A stretch of DNA of 64,000 bases from Talinum fruticosum. Taxonomy: Eukaryota; Streptophyta; Magnoliopsida; Caryophyllales; Talinaceae. How positions within the stretch are numbered: position 1 is the stretch's first letter; each line of letters opens with the position of its first letter. The notes beneath the pieces were generated by a model. The model worked only from the letters and a program-made list of their open reading frames with translations, made no database searches and had not been told where the DNA came from. This document shows positions 1-11,755 of this stretch, one piece after another. The stretch is taken from contig JAITYX010000065.1 of NCBI GenBank assembly GCA_021018815.1, positions 481,001 through 545,000 of the forward strand, read 5' to 3'. The position numbers were made by a program, and so were the translations under genes.

Positions 1-847
1 TTCTTATCGCTTTCCTTTTATTTTCTTTTATCATTTTGTCTTATGTTTTTGTTGCTTTCAATTCTCGGAGCACGTTGTTTGATTGTGTTTAATACATTAT
101 GTAAGTTCACGACTCAAACTAGTAATGGTCATTGTTTGACGACTCGGAATGGAAGGGTTTTTCCGTACGTTTGATACCCTCGCCCGGAATCTAATTCTCG
201 ATTCTAAGACCGATGAAGTTATTTTTAATCTTTTCGGTCTTAGTTTCTCCCATACTAAGATTGGAAAAGTAAACTTTGTTTGGTTTTTGTTAGTTTTTCT
301 GTCATAAAAACTCACTAGTGACTCCTGTTTTTGCTTTAGTTCTTCAATATTGCTTCTCGGTTATTTCGATCGAAGGATAAAAATTATTAGGGTCCCTGAA
401 CTTGCCAGCCAGGCCAAAGGCCAAGGCTGACCTCATCATCGTTGGCCTCTAGCCGGTGCCCCGACCGTTAGGTGTAGGCTTCGGCCAACACCGAGTGTTT
501 GGTTGTGGCTTAGGTCCAAACCGGTGTTGTCACACAAATTTAGCCCTAAAGCGTCACGGCAGATTTAAAACCCTAATTTTATTTATTTTATTCAGTTAAG
601 AAATAATATCTCGAGCTTCGAAAATAATTTCTAAAATAAAATAATTGATAAAATGTCATTCAAACTTTACCTAATCCATTTTAATTCGATTTAATTAAAT
701 TCAAAAAATTAAAAAAGAGGTTCATCCCCACTTTTTAAAATTCATCTTCAAAAACCTCAAAATAATTTTCCAACTTTAAAAACCCGAACGCTAATCCGGT
801 GGGGGAAGCTTGGTCCCCGGGGTGGCTCCGAGGCCATTGTTCCTACA
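1..847 (+). repeat. 3' part of a Tat-type Ty3-gypsy LTR
   Basis: The left edge of the window lies inside a long LTR of the family seen whole further right. Shared landmarks are the T-rich run with repeated tttatcgctttc, the block around ggaatggaagggtttt, the ccctaaagc..cggc block and the terminal ttcctaca at 840-847. The other copies continue after that terminus into a primer binding site (tggcgactccacttgg). Here the next bases are unrelated, so this is a solo or broken LTR end. The minus-strand frame at 97-315 is a shadow with no protein similarity I recognise. Confidence 0.8.
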
Positions 848-968
848 AAAGGAATGTAATTTCCAAAGGTACCTAGAATTAAGTCTTGTTAGGGAGTTAT
901 TTTTTTAGATTTTTTATTCAAAAGAACCTAGAATGCTCAAGTAAGCTCCAATATTGAAACGAAATAAC
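848..968. other. short spacer without recognised feature
   Basis: AT-rich sequence between the Tat LTR end and the Athila-like fragment. The motif gaattaagtctt occurs here and again near 1001. No coding potential seen. Confidence 0.4.
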
Positions 969-2291
969 TCTGCAAGCAAAGGCGCAAAAACTTGTTGGGA
1001 AGAATTAAGTCTTAAATTTATAACCGCAAGTGCACGGTGTAGTTGTAGCTAGCCGGAAAGCATGGATCGTGTCCACGAGAGAGTTGTGTTTCAAATATCA
1101 AAGTTATCTTAAACTTTATGTCTAGGAGAATTAGCAGAGATGAGAGATATGATCACTAATATAATCCTATAAAGGAATAAAAGAATGCTCAGATTGTGAT
1201 TTTACTACTTAATAAACTAAATAATCAAGACAAGCTTAAACCTACCAAGCCTATGAAAGTATTTAGGAGTGGTTGGTTTCTCCATCAAAGGGCACTCAAG
1301 CCACAATTTCAAGGGTCATGAACTAATCTAATTGTTCTAACCACATACTTTCGTGCGATTAGCCCAATTAGACTATAAGAATAGCAACCTATGGACCTAA
1401 CAAGGATTCGAGCTATTTCCATGCCAAAATTGTGACTATTCTCCACACCCACGCTAGAAAATTGGCACACATGGTGGGCACAAGAAACAATCCCAAATAA
1501 CAAGCATAAACTAGGTGGGTTAAGGCCTAAACGAGATCAATTATCCATTTCGAGTCTAAGCACAACCAAAGCATCCAACTTTAACAACGAATTAACATAA
1601 AAGCATGAAGTAAATATAAAAACTACATTAAAGAATAAACTAGCACAAAGTGACTTGAACAAGAGCATAAATTAGATAAAACTCAAACATGAGAAAGAGC
1701 CATCAATCTAATTTTAATTAACATCTAAAATAATAAGAATCAAATATTTAAACTAAATTGAACAATCAAAATAATAAACTTGAAGTAAAGAGGAAAAGAG
1801 AAAGAGAAAACTTACATTCCAATTGAGATTAAAAGCTTGAATCCAAAATCTTGTACAAAATTCTACACTAATCTTCCCCTTAAATTGGATTTTTTTAGCT
1901 AAATAAGAACCCTAGGAGGTCCCCTAAAATCCTAAAAATTGAGTTCCCTCACATCAAAGCCAAAATTTGCTATTTATAACTGCAAAAATCAGGCAAAAAC
2001 GCGCAAGCAAAGGTCGCACGGCCATGCTTGAATTCAGCATGAGTTATGCTATATTTCGGGGAGAAGGCACAGGTAGTGCAAGGAGACGCACGACCAGAGC
2101 TGGAGCTGGTGCTGGTGCAGGGGCGGTGTTGCCAACCGTGGTTTACCCATACGCCTTCTCAACAATTTGGAAAAGCTGGAATTATGAGCGGGACCGTTTG
2201 CACCGTGCACTTCATTAGCTTCTTCGTTTTGCTTCCTGTTTTGCTCAAACTTTTTCTTATTAACCCAATTTCAATATATTACCTACAAAAG
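969..2291 (-). repeat. Athila-like LTR fragment (tentative)
   Basis: Read on the minus strand this looks like an LTR followed by a primer binding site. There is a TATA-like gttataaata at 1971-1980. The stretch gtgcacttgcgg near 1035 resembles the LTR ends of Athila-type Ty3 elements. A degenerate ttgcgcctttgcttgcaga around 969-987 resembles the tRNA-Asp primer site of that lineage. No gag or pol follows. Its upstream part is cut by Sirevirus A at 2291 and may continue for about 100 bp after 14789. The plus-strand ORFs at 1967-2294 have low-complexity translations and are not believed. Confidence 0.4.
2287..2291. repeat. target-site duplication AAAAG, left copy (Sirevirus A)
   Basis: The five bases aaaag immediately before the LTR are repeated at 14785-14789 immediately after the other LTR. 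Five-base duplications are standard for Copia insertion. Confidence 0.85.
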
Positions 2292-3897
2292 TGAAGGTTT
2301 GCTCAGGGACAGACTAAGTCACCCTCGAGGGGGTGAATAGGGTGATGGAAGATTTTTCGAAAATCAAACTCTTTTGAGCGGAAGACAGACGTAAAGCGAT
2401 TCTAAGTCCGAATGAGGTCGGAAAAGTATGAACTCGAGAATAGCAGTGAGGAAGAAAGAAACAGATAAAGCTGAAGCTTTCAACTGCCTCGAGCCTAGAA
2501 TGTACTCGAAAGTGCAAACACAGAAAGTACGTGGAAACCCTCCTAGGGCGAGAAAACAACGGACCGTGCTAATCCAAGCATGAAGTCAAATCCACTATTT
2601 TGAGTCCACAAAATACGATAGACTAACCGAACTCTGAGTTGATCCTTTAAACAACTCCTTACAAGTTTTTCCTAGACTCGAAATTCTCTTATCCGATCTA
2701 GTACTTCCTAGCCGAGATCACCCTTACCGCTAGGGACAACCGAGCTGAGTTAACCCTTACAACTCGGTCAAAGGACCTTACCTAGAAAGTAAGAAGAGAG
2801 TGTTTGCAACAAAGTACAAGACCTTACAACTCGGAATATAATGAATTACAGAGTGGGAGTTGTAAGTAGAAGATTGAGAATAAATACAACAACTTTGCTT
2901 AAGTATATGTATTAACAATAGGTTCGGCCATCTTCAAGTCTTGAGAGTTGGCTTCCTTTTATAGATGACCAGGCGAGTAGTCGTTATCTCCATCTTCGAT
3001 TGGAAGTCCCTTGTGACCATTGTTAAGGACTTTTTGAGTCGGTCAAAAGTATCCATTGAAATATGAACATTGGACAACGGTTCTTAACTCCTTTGGAAGT
3101 CCCAAAACCACTTGGAGGTGTCTTGAAAGATAAGGTGGAAACCACCGTTAAGCTTAGCGTTTTAGTTTTCCAGATTTGGAAATAGATAGCCACGACACAA
3201 TTTTACGGGGCTAGGTCAAAGAATGGGAAAAGCCATGTCTGCTGGTGATTTGACGATTTGAAGCCAGGTTACTTTTGTATTTCAAAAAGTGTATCTCGTT
3301 TGAATAATCTACAAAAGTAAAACAAATTGGTTCTCAAAGTATAAAATACTTTGGTCTAAGATTAGACACGAGATAATAAAATAATTAAGATAAATAAGTG
3401 ACTAATTATCCGAGTCGGAAAAGGAAAGGAATTTTCTAAGTCTAATATCCATGAAACTCAAAATTCCATCCGAGTTAGTCTAAGCGAGAATCAAGTTATA
3501 TAAAGAACATCAAAGTGAAATAAACTTGATCTAGACTAATCATAGTTCAGACTAGAAGCGCCGACTATAACGAGAATAAGACATATAACATGAAGTAAGA
3601 CCTGAGTGCGATTAAGCAAAATACTACTCATTTCAACATGCGATAATTCTAAGTGATGAGCGACTCGGAACCGAGTGAGACAGCGTGAGTGCATATCTCG
3701 TTTTACGAGTCACTTAGAGACAAGCAAAAATTCATGATGTAAATGCCACATCACTTAGAGAAAAATACTATATCACTCGGAAAAGTTTCTAAGGTACGAG
3801 AGAATGCCTTGGAATCAAAACTCTATAAGTGAGAAGTTCTTATACCTGATTTCATTGATAGAATTAAGAAATGTGTGGAGTAAGGTCCGAGTCTTCA
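2292..3897 (-). repeat. 3' LTR of Sirevirus A
   Basis: Reads TGAAGACTCGGA to GCAAACCTTCA on the minus strand and matches the LTRs at 13256-14784, 33091-34624 and 42277-43817. A TATA box (ctataaaagg on the minus strand) lies at 2955-2964. A duplicated ctgtaagggtta-like motif lies downstream of it, as in every copy. Confidence 0.93.
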
Positions 3898-3914
3898 ATC
3901 TCTCCTTTTTGATG
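3898..3914 (-). other. polypurine tract of Sirevirus A
   Basis: On the minus strand catcaaaaaggagagat directly abuts the 3' LTR, the position where plus-strand DNA synthesis is primed in LTR elements. The equivalent in Sirevirus B is catcaaaaggggagat. Confidence 0.8.
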
Positions 3915-4342
3915 AAAGGCATTCTATACTTAGACAGAAACTTTTGTTAGTGATAAAGATCTGTTTTTTTAATACTTACGCAGAAAATAAGACAAGTAAA
4001 GCAAGCTTAAAGTATCGGATTATAAAGAATAGATACTCATAAAATGAAATGATGCTAACTTAGAAATGAACTCGAGAGAAGTTGAAGAGAAAGAATTAAT
4101 TCATTGAAGAAAGAAATTCATACAAAGAGAGAGAGAAACTCCCCTAAACAAGACAACAAATTTTTCTATCTATATTTTCCCCCTTGCCTTTCAGCAAAAA
4201 TAAAAAAAAAAGGGAAGAATACAACGGTTAGTACATATTTGATGTCCGCACAACCAAAACAAATAAGTAAAAGAGAAAGAAATTTTCGGGAAGAAGAAGA
4301 ATGCGCGGATCGTGGAATTGTGACACGGTGCATGGTGTCTGC
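3915..4342 (-). other. non-coding 3' region of Sirevirus A
   Basis: AT-rich sequence between the third ORF and the polypurine tract. The matching interval in Sirevirus B is 41854-42263. No protein feature seen. Confidence 0.6.
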
Positions 4343-5957
4343 CTAAGAAGGAGAGGGGTTGTCCGAGTGGAAAAGGAAGGGCGAGAGGTACGCCGGCCCT
4401 GGTAGGATCCGGACGATGTGCTTGAGCGCGGCGGAGGGAGAACCGGGATAGCCATCAAGGGCTCGGCTCCGAGTGGTCGACCCAAAATGAGAGGATCTAG
4501 AGGTTCCTCCTCGTGGACCTCCGTAGCTGGAGGGGTCCGCTCGGGCGACTCGCTGCAGTTTTGCTCGAAGCACTAAGGTCTTCGACTCACCCAGGCTAGC
4601 TGTCCGAGATGAGTACTTCGAGTTGAGCTTGAGGAGCTTTCGACCCTCGGCTGGCCCTCCTTCTTCTTCTTTTGCTGCTCCCTTGCCCAGAAGGAGCTGC
4701 CTCAATCCCATGCTCCTCTACGATCGCTTCTTCTTGTTCTTCTTCTCCGTTCTCCCCGCTTTACGAGGAGGTCATGGCCGGGCTAGAGGACGCTTCGGAT
4801 GTGTCCGAGTCGCCATGGTCCTGAGCCACCTTGGACCTTCTCTCCTGGAGGAGCTCGATCGGCTCCTTCGCTCCTTCACTAGAGCCTTCATCTCAAAGAG
4901 CACTATTTGCTTGCTCTCGGATCCGAGATTGGGCTATTTTTGGTTGATGGCCATAGACCGATAGACGAGTCTTGAATGACCGGAGCATGTCCTTGAAATG
5001 CGAGGACACGGAATTTATTTTGTCCAGGAAAGCGGATGAATAAATGGAGGAGAGAGACTTAGAGGCACCTGAGGTGGAAGCACCACCAGGTGGGGCGGAG
5101 AGAGAGAGGGGTTTATTTACGAGTCCGAGGCGGAGAAGAAGGCCTCGGCTCCGAGTTATGTACCCGGATACCGAGGTTGAGTTTGTCGATACCGTACCCT
5201 CGAAGTTCCTTTTTGCCGACAACAACAGCAGCCTTAGAAATAGCATTTGGATCTAAGGGAGAGGAACTTAGAATTGTTTGAAAACTAGGGTGAGAAGAGC
5301 ACCGAAGGGAAGAGGGGTCTTCTTCTTATTTTGGAGCCGAGCTGGCACAACCGCCATCCGCTCAATGATAGAGGGAAGAGGTCTACTTCGTAGCCCTCAA
5401 GAATGTTAAAAGAGCTTTTAAGTGCTTGGAGTAGGGGTTCTCCTTGCTGGAATGCTTGAGAGAAAAAGGTTCTCATCGGCAGGAAGCACGAAGGCGTGCT
5501 TCGACTTCAATCGAGTCATCGAAAAATTTTTCCATGACTCGGGGAACTCTTTGGCAAATTTTTCAAAGAAGTCATCAGCGACTTCGGTGAACGGAATGGG
5601 GTTGCTGTTCAAGAAAAGAGAGGAAACCTTGAACGAGACGATAGAGGAGAGAGGTGTTTATGCGAACGAGTAATGTTCCGAACCCCGGAGGTTAGAACAC
5701 CTTCGAGCTAGTGAGGTGGGTGTAGAACTCGAAACGACTTCAGGATAAATAAACTCACCGAAACAAAGAAAATTATAAACACCGGTGGTTTGGATGTGAG
5801 GCAACCACGAGAATTTTGTGGTTGGAAAGAATTTGTCGTCCAGCGTAAGATGCTTGGGTGACAACCGGTTTAGAAGAAGATGAGCCTTGTTGGCTTTTGT
5901 GCGTGGCTTCTTAGAGGAAGAGCCAAGAAATTCGGGATGATTACCTCTCTTAGGCAT
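4343..5957 (-). pseudogene. third (env-like position) ORF of Sirevirus A, frameshifted
   Basis: Starts at the ATG at 5957 with the peptide MPKRGNHPEF and ends at 4343. It reads open for 99 codons, then continues in other frames, giving a family length of about 530 residues. A stretch near residues 60-75 (FLCFGEFIYPE) begins a block resembling the plant putative-transposon-protein domain (about Pfam PF20167); this is from memory and unchecked. The middle contains a helical, charged region and the C terminus (SAALKHIVRI) is shared with Sirevirus B. The ORF sits where Sireviruses carry an envelope-like gene, but I see no convincing signal peptide or transmembrane segment, so envelope function should not be assumed. 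About 650 bp separate it from pol. Confidence 0.7.
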
Positions 5958-6621
5958 TTTGTGAAGAGTAGAGAGAAGTGAAACTTTGAGAAAAAGAGAG
6001 TAGAAGAGAGTAGGTCACCGAGAGTGAAAGAAAAGGAGTAGAAGAAAGAGTTGAGAGCAATCGAGCTTACTTGAGATGAACTTCACGTCGCTTGAAAATG
6101 TCCGAGAGATCATTGTAGACGTAGAGAGCTTGCGCGAGAAGTTTTGTTTTTGGGAGAGAGAGAGAGTAAATGTAAAGTAATGAGACGAAGGTGAATAGAC
6201 GCTTTTTATAAAAAAAATAAACGTCCTTCAACTTGACGTTATTTATCCGTTCGACTCGGCTTGTCCATCAGTCACCTTAGACCGGTGTGATGGTTCTCTT
6301 CTTCAACGATTAGGATTCTATCGATTTGAAAACCAACGGCTAGCGTTTGATTACAATTTGCCGAGAGAGAAAAATTTGAAAATAAATTCCGAAATTCTCC
6401 ACTTATCTAGAGATGATTCCGGAGATTTGATGTCCATTTTTTATAAAAAAATGCGAGTCTAACTCAGCTAAGTTTTCCGAGTGCCTCGAAACTTCACACA
6501 AATAATAATTATCGGCTCAGTATCATCGAATCAACTCGAACTAATGGTTATTAATGATTTGAACGCACATAACTCATAATCATGCAATGAATAATTTCAC
6601 ATAAGAAAGCACATGATTATG
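5958..6621 (-). other. pol to third-ORF spacer of Sirevirus A
   Basis: No coding sequence. It includes a purine-rich gagagagaga stretch near 6155-6170 and corresponds to 39617-40252 of Sirevirus B. Confidence 0.6.
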
Positions 6622-8200
6622 CATTTAACATACCAAGCTCATTCTGAATAAAACAAAGCCGATCTTCACCAAGAGCCGTAGTAAAGATATCGACTAATTG
6701 AAGATTAGTAGGAATGAACTCAAGTTCAATATCACCTTTCTCCTAATGGTCTCTTAAGAAATGATACCCGACCTCAATGTGTTTTGTTTTTGAGTGCTGA
6801 ACCGGATTTTTAGTGATGCTGATTGCACTTTGATTATCACACTTGATTGGAACCGATTTGATAGAAAGTCCCGGATCTCTCAAGTGTTGCTTGATCCATA
6901 AAATCCGAGCATAGCATGCTCAGGCTGTAATATACTCAGCTTCGGCAGTTGATAGAGCTACCGAGTTTTGCTTCTTTGAGTGCCGGGATATTAGGGATTA
7001 TCCCGAAACCGGCATGCTCCTGAAGTGCTCTTTTATCAACTTCGTACCCAGCGTAATCCGCATTCGAGTATCCAGTGAGGGTTAGTTTTGAGTCTTTTGA
7101 GTACCATAGACCTAAGTTCCGAGTTCCTGCAAGATATCCGAATATTCTCTTCACCGCAGTGAGATGTGATTCTTTTTGGTTAGCTTGGAATCTTGCTCAA
7201 AAACATACACTCGAACATTATATCCGGTCGATTTGGAAGTAAGGTATAGCAAAGATCCAATCATACCTTGATAGAGGTTCCGATCTATTGCTTTACCTTT
7301 CTCTTCGAGTCAAGTTTTATACTGCTTGCTCATGGGTGTAGATGTGTGCTTTGCATCTTAGAGTTTGTATTTCTTCAGCAGCTCCTTGGTATACTTTTAT
7401 TGATGGACATAGATTCCATCTTTGTCTTGTTTAATTTGTAGACCAAGGAAGAAATTGAGTTCTCCTATCATACTCATTTGAAATTCCTGACTCATTAACT
7501 CGGAAAATTCTCAAGACTCGAATTTCGTTAGTTGCTCCAAAGATTATATCATCAACATAGATTTGAACAATAAGGAAATCTTTCCCTTTGGTTTTTGTAA
7601 AGAGAGTCTTGTCGATCTGACCTCTTCTAAAATCATTTTGAACTAAGAAATTGCTCGGTCTTTCATACCAGGCTCGGGAGCTTGTTTAAGACCATAAAGA
7701 GCTTTTTAAAATTTGAAAACATAATATGGAAATTCGAGTTTTCAAAACCAAGAGGCTGCTCGATATAGACTTCCTCTTCAATAAAACCATTGAAAAATGC
7801 ACACTTAACATCCATTTGACATAATTTAATACACATGCTGGATGCAAATGCCAACAATATTCTAATCGCTTCAATTCGGCAACAGGTGCAAAGGTTTCCC
7901 CACAATCAATCCCTTCTTCTTGATTGTAACCTTGAGCCACAAGTCTAGCCTTGTTTCTAACAACTAACCCACCTTCATCCAGTTTGTTCTTGAAAACCCA
8001 TTTGGTTCCTATGACTGGGTGGTCGGAAGGTCGTTTGGTCAAAGTCCGGACTTGGTTTCTTTCGAATTGATTGAGTTCCTCTTGCATGGCCTCTACCCAT
8101 TCAAGTTCATTTAGGGCCTCTAGTGCATTTCGGGTTCGAGTTAATGAAATGAATGCGGTGAATGCACATAGATTTTGAAGAGAGGAATGAGTTCTTACCC
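6622..8200 (-). pseudogene. pol of Sirevirus A: reverse transcriptase and RNase H portion
   Basis: The RT begins near 8150 with a run ending WVFKNKLDEGG and includes ARLVAQGYNQEEGIDCGETF, the hallmark Copia RT entry block. The catalytic box YVDDIIFG is encoded at about 7538-7562. RNase H follows (LGLWYSKDS..LTGYSNADYAG near 7040-7110) and pol ends with GMLNA and a stop near 6622. Frames change several times (for example near 7690 and 6960), so no full-length protein can be made. In a live element this enzyme copies the RNA genome into DNA within cytoplasmic particles, and RNase H removes the RNA strand. Confidence 0.85.
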
Positions 8201-8379
8201 CACTTGTTGATATCGGATAATATGTTTTCTAGTGGGTGACTAGAAGTGAACTTGAAAGCTCTACCTGTTCTCCGATTCACCAAATTTGTAGATCGAACTG
8301 CTTGATCTTCGAAGCTTGGTCCGAGTGATCAATTTGTTCTTCGACATTCAGGCGAGGCTCTTGAATTGTCTCATTCCGA

Positions 8380-8843
8380 GTCACTTCGTTCTAAGTGACT
8401 TCATTTTGAGCCGGTTGAGTTTGAATCTTGGTAGATTCATGTTCATTATTATCATCATCTCTGCTGAGCTTCGGATCCGAGTATGAAGACTCACTTGGCT
8501 TTTGCTGTTCAAGCTCATCAAACACAATGTGGATACTTTCTTCCACTTTGTTAGTTTTCTTATTAAAAATGCGATAAGCTTTACTATGGGATGAATAACC
8601 CGGAAAAATACCTTCATCCGACCGAGCATCAAACTTGGTCGGGTGATCCTTACCATTGTTGTGAACAAAACACTTACATCCAAATGGTTTGAAATAGGAA
8701 ATATTTGGTTTCATCCCTTTGTACAGCTCATAAGGTGTTTTCTTCAATATGGGTCCGATGAGGCATCGGTTCAAAGTATAGTTGGCTGTGTTGACTGCCT
8801 CAGCCTAGAAATAGTAAGGTAAGTTGTGCTCAATCATCATTCT
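8380..8843 (-). pseudogene. integrase of Sirevirus A, C-terminal half
   Basis: Minus-strand reading gives MMIEHNLPYYF just inside the boundary, then PILKKTPYELYKGMKPNISY and FKPFGCKCFVHNNGKDHPTKF, typical of the end of a Copia integrase core and its C-terminal domain. An acidic, serine-rich linker to RT follows. The upstream half is at 10426-11010, on the other side of solo LTR C. Confidence 0.85.
8839..8843. repeat. target-site duplication of solo LTR C, left copy (ATTCT)
   Basis: attct here and attgt at 10426-10430 differ at one base. Comparison with the same codons in Sirevirus B (37385-37410) shows that attgt is closer to the original, so this copy mutated after insertion. Confidence 0.7.
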
Positions 8844-10425
8844 TGAAGACTCGAGACACTTGCTCAATACTTTTCCGAGTTGTATAAAAGGAATCAAGTA
8901 TAACAATCTCGTACTTATAGAGTTTTGATTCCAAGGCATTCTCCGTATCTTAGAAACTTTTCTTAGTGATATGGTATCTTCTCTAAGTGATATAGCTTTT
9001 ACTTCGTGTATTTCTTGCTTATCCTTGAGTGACTCGAAAACCGATATGCTTATCTCACTCGGTTCCGAGCCTCTCATCACTCACATTTATCGCATGCTTG
9101 AACGGACTAGTATTCCGCTCACATCCGACTCCTTTCTATAAGGTCTATCTTATTGAAGTTAGTACTCCCAGTCTGTTTCATGCTCAGTCTATATCAAGTT
9201 ATATCACTCGATATTCTTTACTTAACTTGATTCTTCGCTTAGACTAAGTCGGATGGAATTACGAGTATCATGGATATTGGACTCGGAAAATTCCATTTCG
9301 TTTCGACTCGGATAATTAGTTGTTTATGTATCTTAATTATTTTATTATCCGTGTCTAATCTTGGACCAAAGTATTTTATACTTTGAGAACCAAAATTGAT
9401 TTACTTTTGTAGGTTATTCAAACGAGGATACGCTTTTCAAAGTACGAAGTAACCGGCTTCAAAATGTCAAATCACCGAGCAGACATGGCTTTTCACCTTC
9501 TCTGCTCCAGTCCCAGAAGATTGTATCGAGGCTGTCTCTTTCCAAATCTAAAAAACTAGAACGCTAAGCTTAACGATGGTTTCCACCTTATCTTTCAAGA
9601 CACCGCCGGTGGTTTTGGGACTTCCAAGAGAGTTAAACCGATGTCCAACGTTCACATTACAACGGATATTTTCCGAGTGACTCGGAAAGCTTCGTCAACG
9701 GTCACAAAGAATTCTCGGTCGACAGACGAAGATAACGGCTACTCGCCTGGTCATCTATAAATAGAAGCCACCTCACAAGACTTGAAGATTGGCCGAACTC
9801 ATTGTTAATACACGTATTTGAGCAAAGTCATTGTATTTATTCTCAATCTTCTACTTACAACTCCCACTCTATAATTCATTACTTTCTGAGTTGTAAGGTC
9901 TTGTACTTAGTTACAAACACTTTCTTACTTTCTCTTTAAGGTCCCTTGACTAAGCCGTAAGGGTTAACTCGGCTTAGTTGTCCCTAGCTGTAAGGGTTAT
10001 CTCAGCTAGGAAGTACTAGATCGAGATAAGGGAATTTCGAGTGTAGGAAAACTTGTAAAGAGTTGTCTAAGGGAGCAACTCGGGTTTAGTCGGTTCACGG
10101 TATTTTGTGGACTCAAAATAGTGGATTTGACTTCGTGCTTGGATTAGTACGGTCCATGGTTTTCTGCCCCGGGAGGGTTTCCACGTAATCTCTAAGTGTT
10201 ATCTTTCCGAGTTCATTCTAGACTCGGACAGTTTTATAGCTCCTGCTTAACTTGCTTACTTATTCGTGATAGCATTTCGAGTCCATACTTTTCGACCTCG
10301 CTGATTGACTCGGAACCTGTCTCTGTCTCTTCTTTGGCAAAAGAGCTAACGTTTTCACGAAAAACTTCCATCACCCTATTCACCCCCTCTAGGGTGACAC
10401 GAGACTCTCCCTGAGCAAACCTTCG
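8844..10425 (+). mobile_element. solo Sirevirus LTR C, inserted in the integrase of Sirevirus A
   Basis: A 1582-bp LTR in plus orientation running tgaagactcgag to gcaaaccttcg, with a TATA box (tataaatag) at 9756-9764. It matches the LTRs of Sireviruses A and B. There is no internal region, primer site or polypurine tract, and it is flanked by ATTCT/ATTGT, so it is a solo LTR left by recombination between the two LTRs of a third element. The integrase frame of Sirevirus A resumes on either side. Confidence 0.9.
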
Positions 10426-11010
10426 ATTGTCCTTGCTATTTCTTCAAGAGTTCTGTTCTTTCTCTCCACAACTCCATTTTGTTGAGGAGTTCGGGTGCTG
10501 AGAAGTTATGAGAGACACCATTGTTGTCGCAAAACTCGGAGAATTCTCAATAGTCAAATTCTCTTCCATGGTCCGATTCGATTCTCTGAATCTGAGTTTG
10601 AGACTCAACTTGGATTTTTTGCAGAGCTTGCTGAACTCGTTGAATGCTTCATTTTTGTGCTTAAGAAAACACACCCAAGTAAACCGTGAATAATCATCAA
10701 TAATAACAAATATATATGATTTACCTCCGAGGCTCTTAATACGGATTTCACCACATAAATCCATATGTAGCAGCTCAAGCACTTTGGATGTGGAAATTGT
10801 CTTCAAAGATTTGAATGAAGATCTGACTTGTTTACCTCTTGTGCATGCTTCACAAACTTTATCTTTCTCAAAAGCACAGTTAGGTAAACCCCTAACCAGA
10901 CCATGAGATGCCAATTTCTTGATAGTATGCATGCTAATATGGCCTAATCTACGATGCCATGTCCATGAGTCATCATGAAGAAATGCTTTTAAACTAGATA
11001 AATTCCGACT
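10426..11010 (-). pseudogene. integrase of Sirevirus A, zinc domain and N-terminal core
   Basis: Begins with the gag-pre-integrase HHCC zinc domain (MHTIKKLASHG..CEACTRGKQ, near 10920-10830). The core follows with LELLHMDLCGEI, whose aspartate is the first catalytic residue, then GKSYIFVIIDDYSRFTWV. The block with the second catalytic aspartate is damaged near 10560. Reading is open for 162 codons and stops near the solo LTR. The equivalent interval of Sirevirus B lacks part of this core, so A is the better copy here. Confidence 0.85.
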
Positions 11011-11755
11011 CGGGTCGAAAGAGGAATAATATAAGTGTTACCTGATCTTTTACCGGATAGTTTGATCTCCTTGGTGGTAACATCAGAAATGTAACAGTTG
11101 GTCCGAGTGTATTTTACCTCTTGACCTTTATCGCACAGATTGAGAGATGCTAAGCGGGTTGTACTTTAATCCTTTGACAAGGTAAACTGGGCTGACCAGA
11201 TTGCTTCCCTTTCCAATCTTGCCTATCCCAACTATCTTGCCTTTGCTGTCATCCCCAAAAGTGACTTTTCCTCCTTTATGTTTTTCTAACTCGAAAAGAG
11301 TCCCGAATCTCCTGACATGTGACGTGAACATCCACTGTCAAGGTACCAATGTCCTTTTGATCTCTTCGAGTGACCTGCAAAACAGAGACAATCTAACCCT
11401 TCTCACTCCCTCTAACGAACCCAGTAACACTCTTTACTATGGTCCTTTTCGAGGAAGAAGGTTTTTCGGAACCCAGATTTGAATGACTTTGGGTTTAGTC
11501 CGATTCTGAGTCTTTTCTTTAGAGAACTGAGTCTGTGTCTCTTTCTTTTGAAAACTTTTCTTTTGGAAACTGGAGAAGATGGTTTCTTCTTGTAAACTGC
11601 TCTGGGCTTAGTCCTCCCTTCATTTTTATGAATGGGACCATGCTCAGCTTTCCTGAACTTTACAGTTCTGGAATCCTTTTGAAAAGCTCTGAGTAGGAAT
11701 TGGATTCCTCCTCTTTGTTGAAACCAAGACCTTCTTTTCTGAAGGAGACACATTG
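11011..11755 (-). pseudogene. protease region of Sirevirus A
   Basis: The protease block contains DSGCSRHM near 11327-11350, the D-S-G of an aspartic protease, followed by KGGKVTFGDDSKGKIVGIG. Upstream (11412-11753) lies the basic gag-to-protease linker. In a live element the protease cleaves the gag-pol polyprotein inside the particle. Stops and frame changes at about 11128 and 11412 break continuity. The active-site triad appears intact, unlike Sirevirus B, where the second residue reads glycine. Confidence 0.75.

Noticed and set aside
1967..2294. Plus-strand ORFs with AGAGAGAGA-like low-complexity translation
   Set aside because: They come from a short imperfect repeat (gctggtgctggtgc region) in the Athila-like LTR and have no conserved partner.
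4104..5256. Plus-strand ORFs over the third ORF of Sirevirus A
   Set aside because: They are complements of the minus-strand ORF, rich in repeats of basic or hydrophobic residues, and not shared with Sirevirus B in that frame.
4343..5957. Calling the third ORF a viral envelope gene
   Set aside because: Position alone suggests it. I see no signal peptide, cleavage site or membrane segment in either copy.
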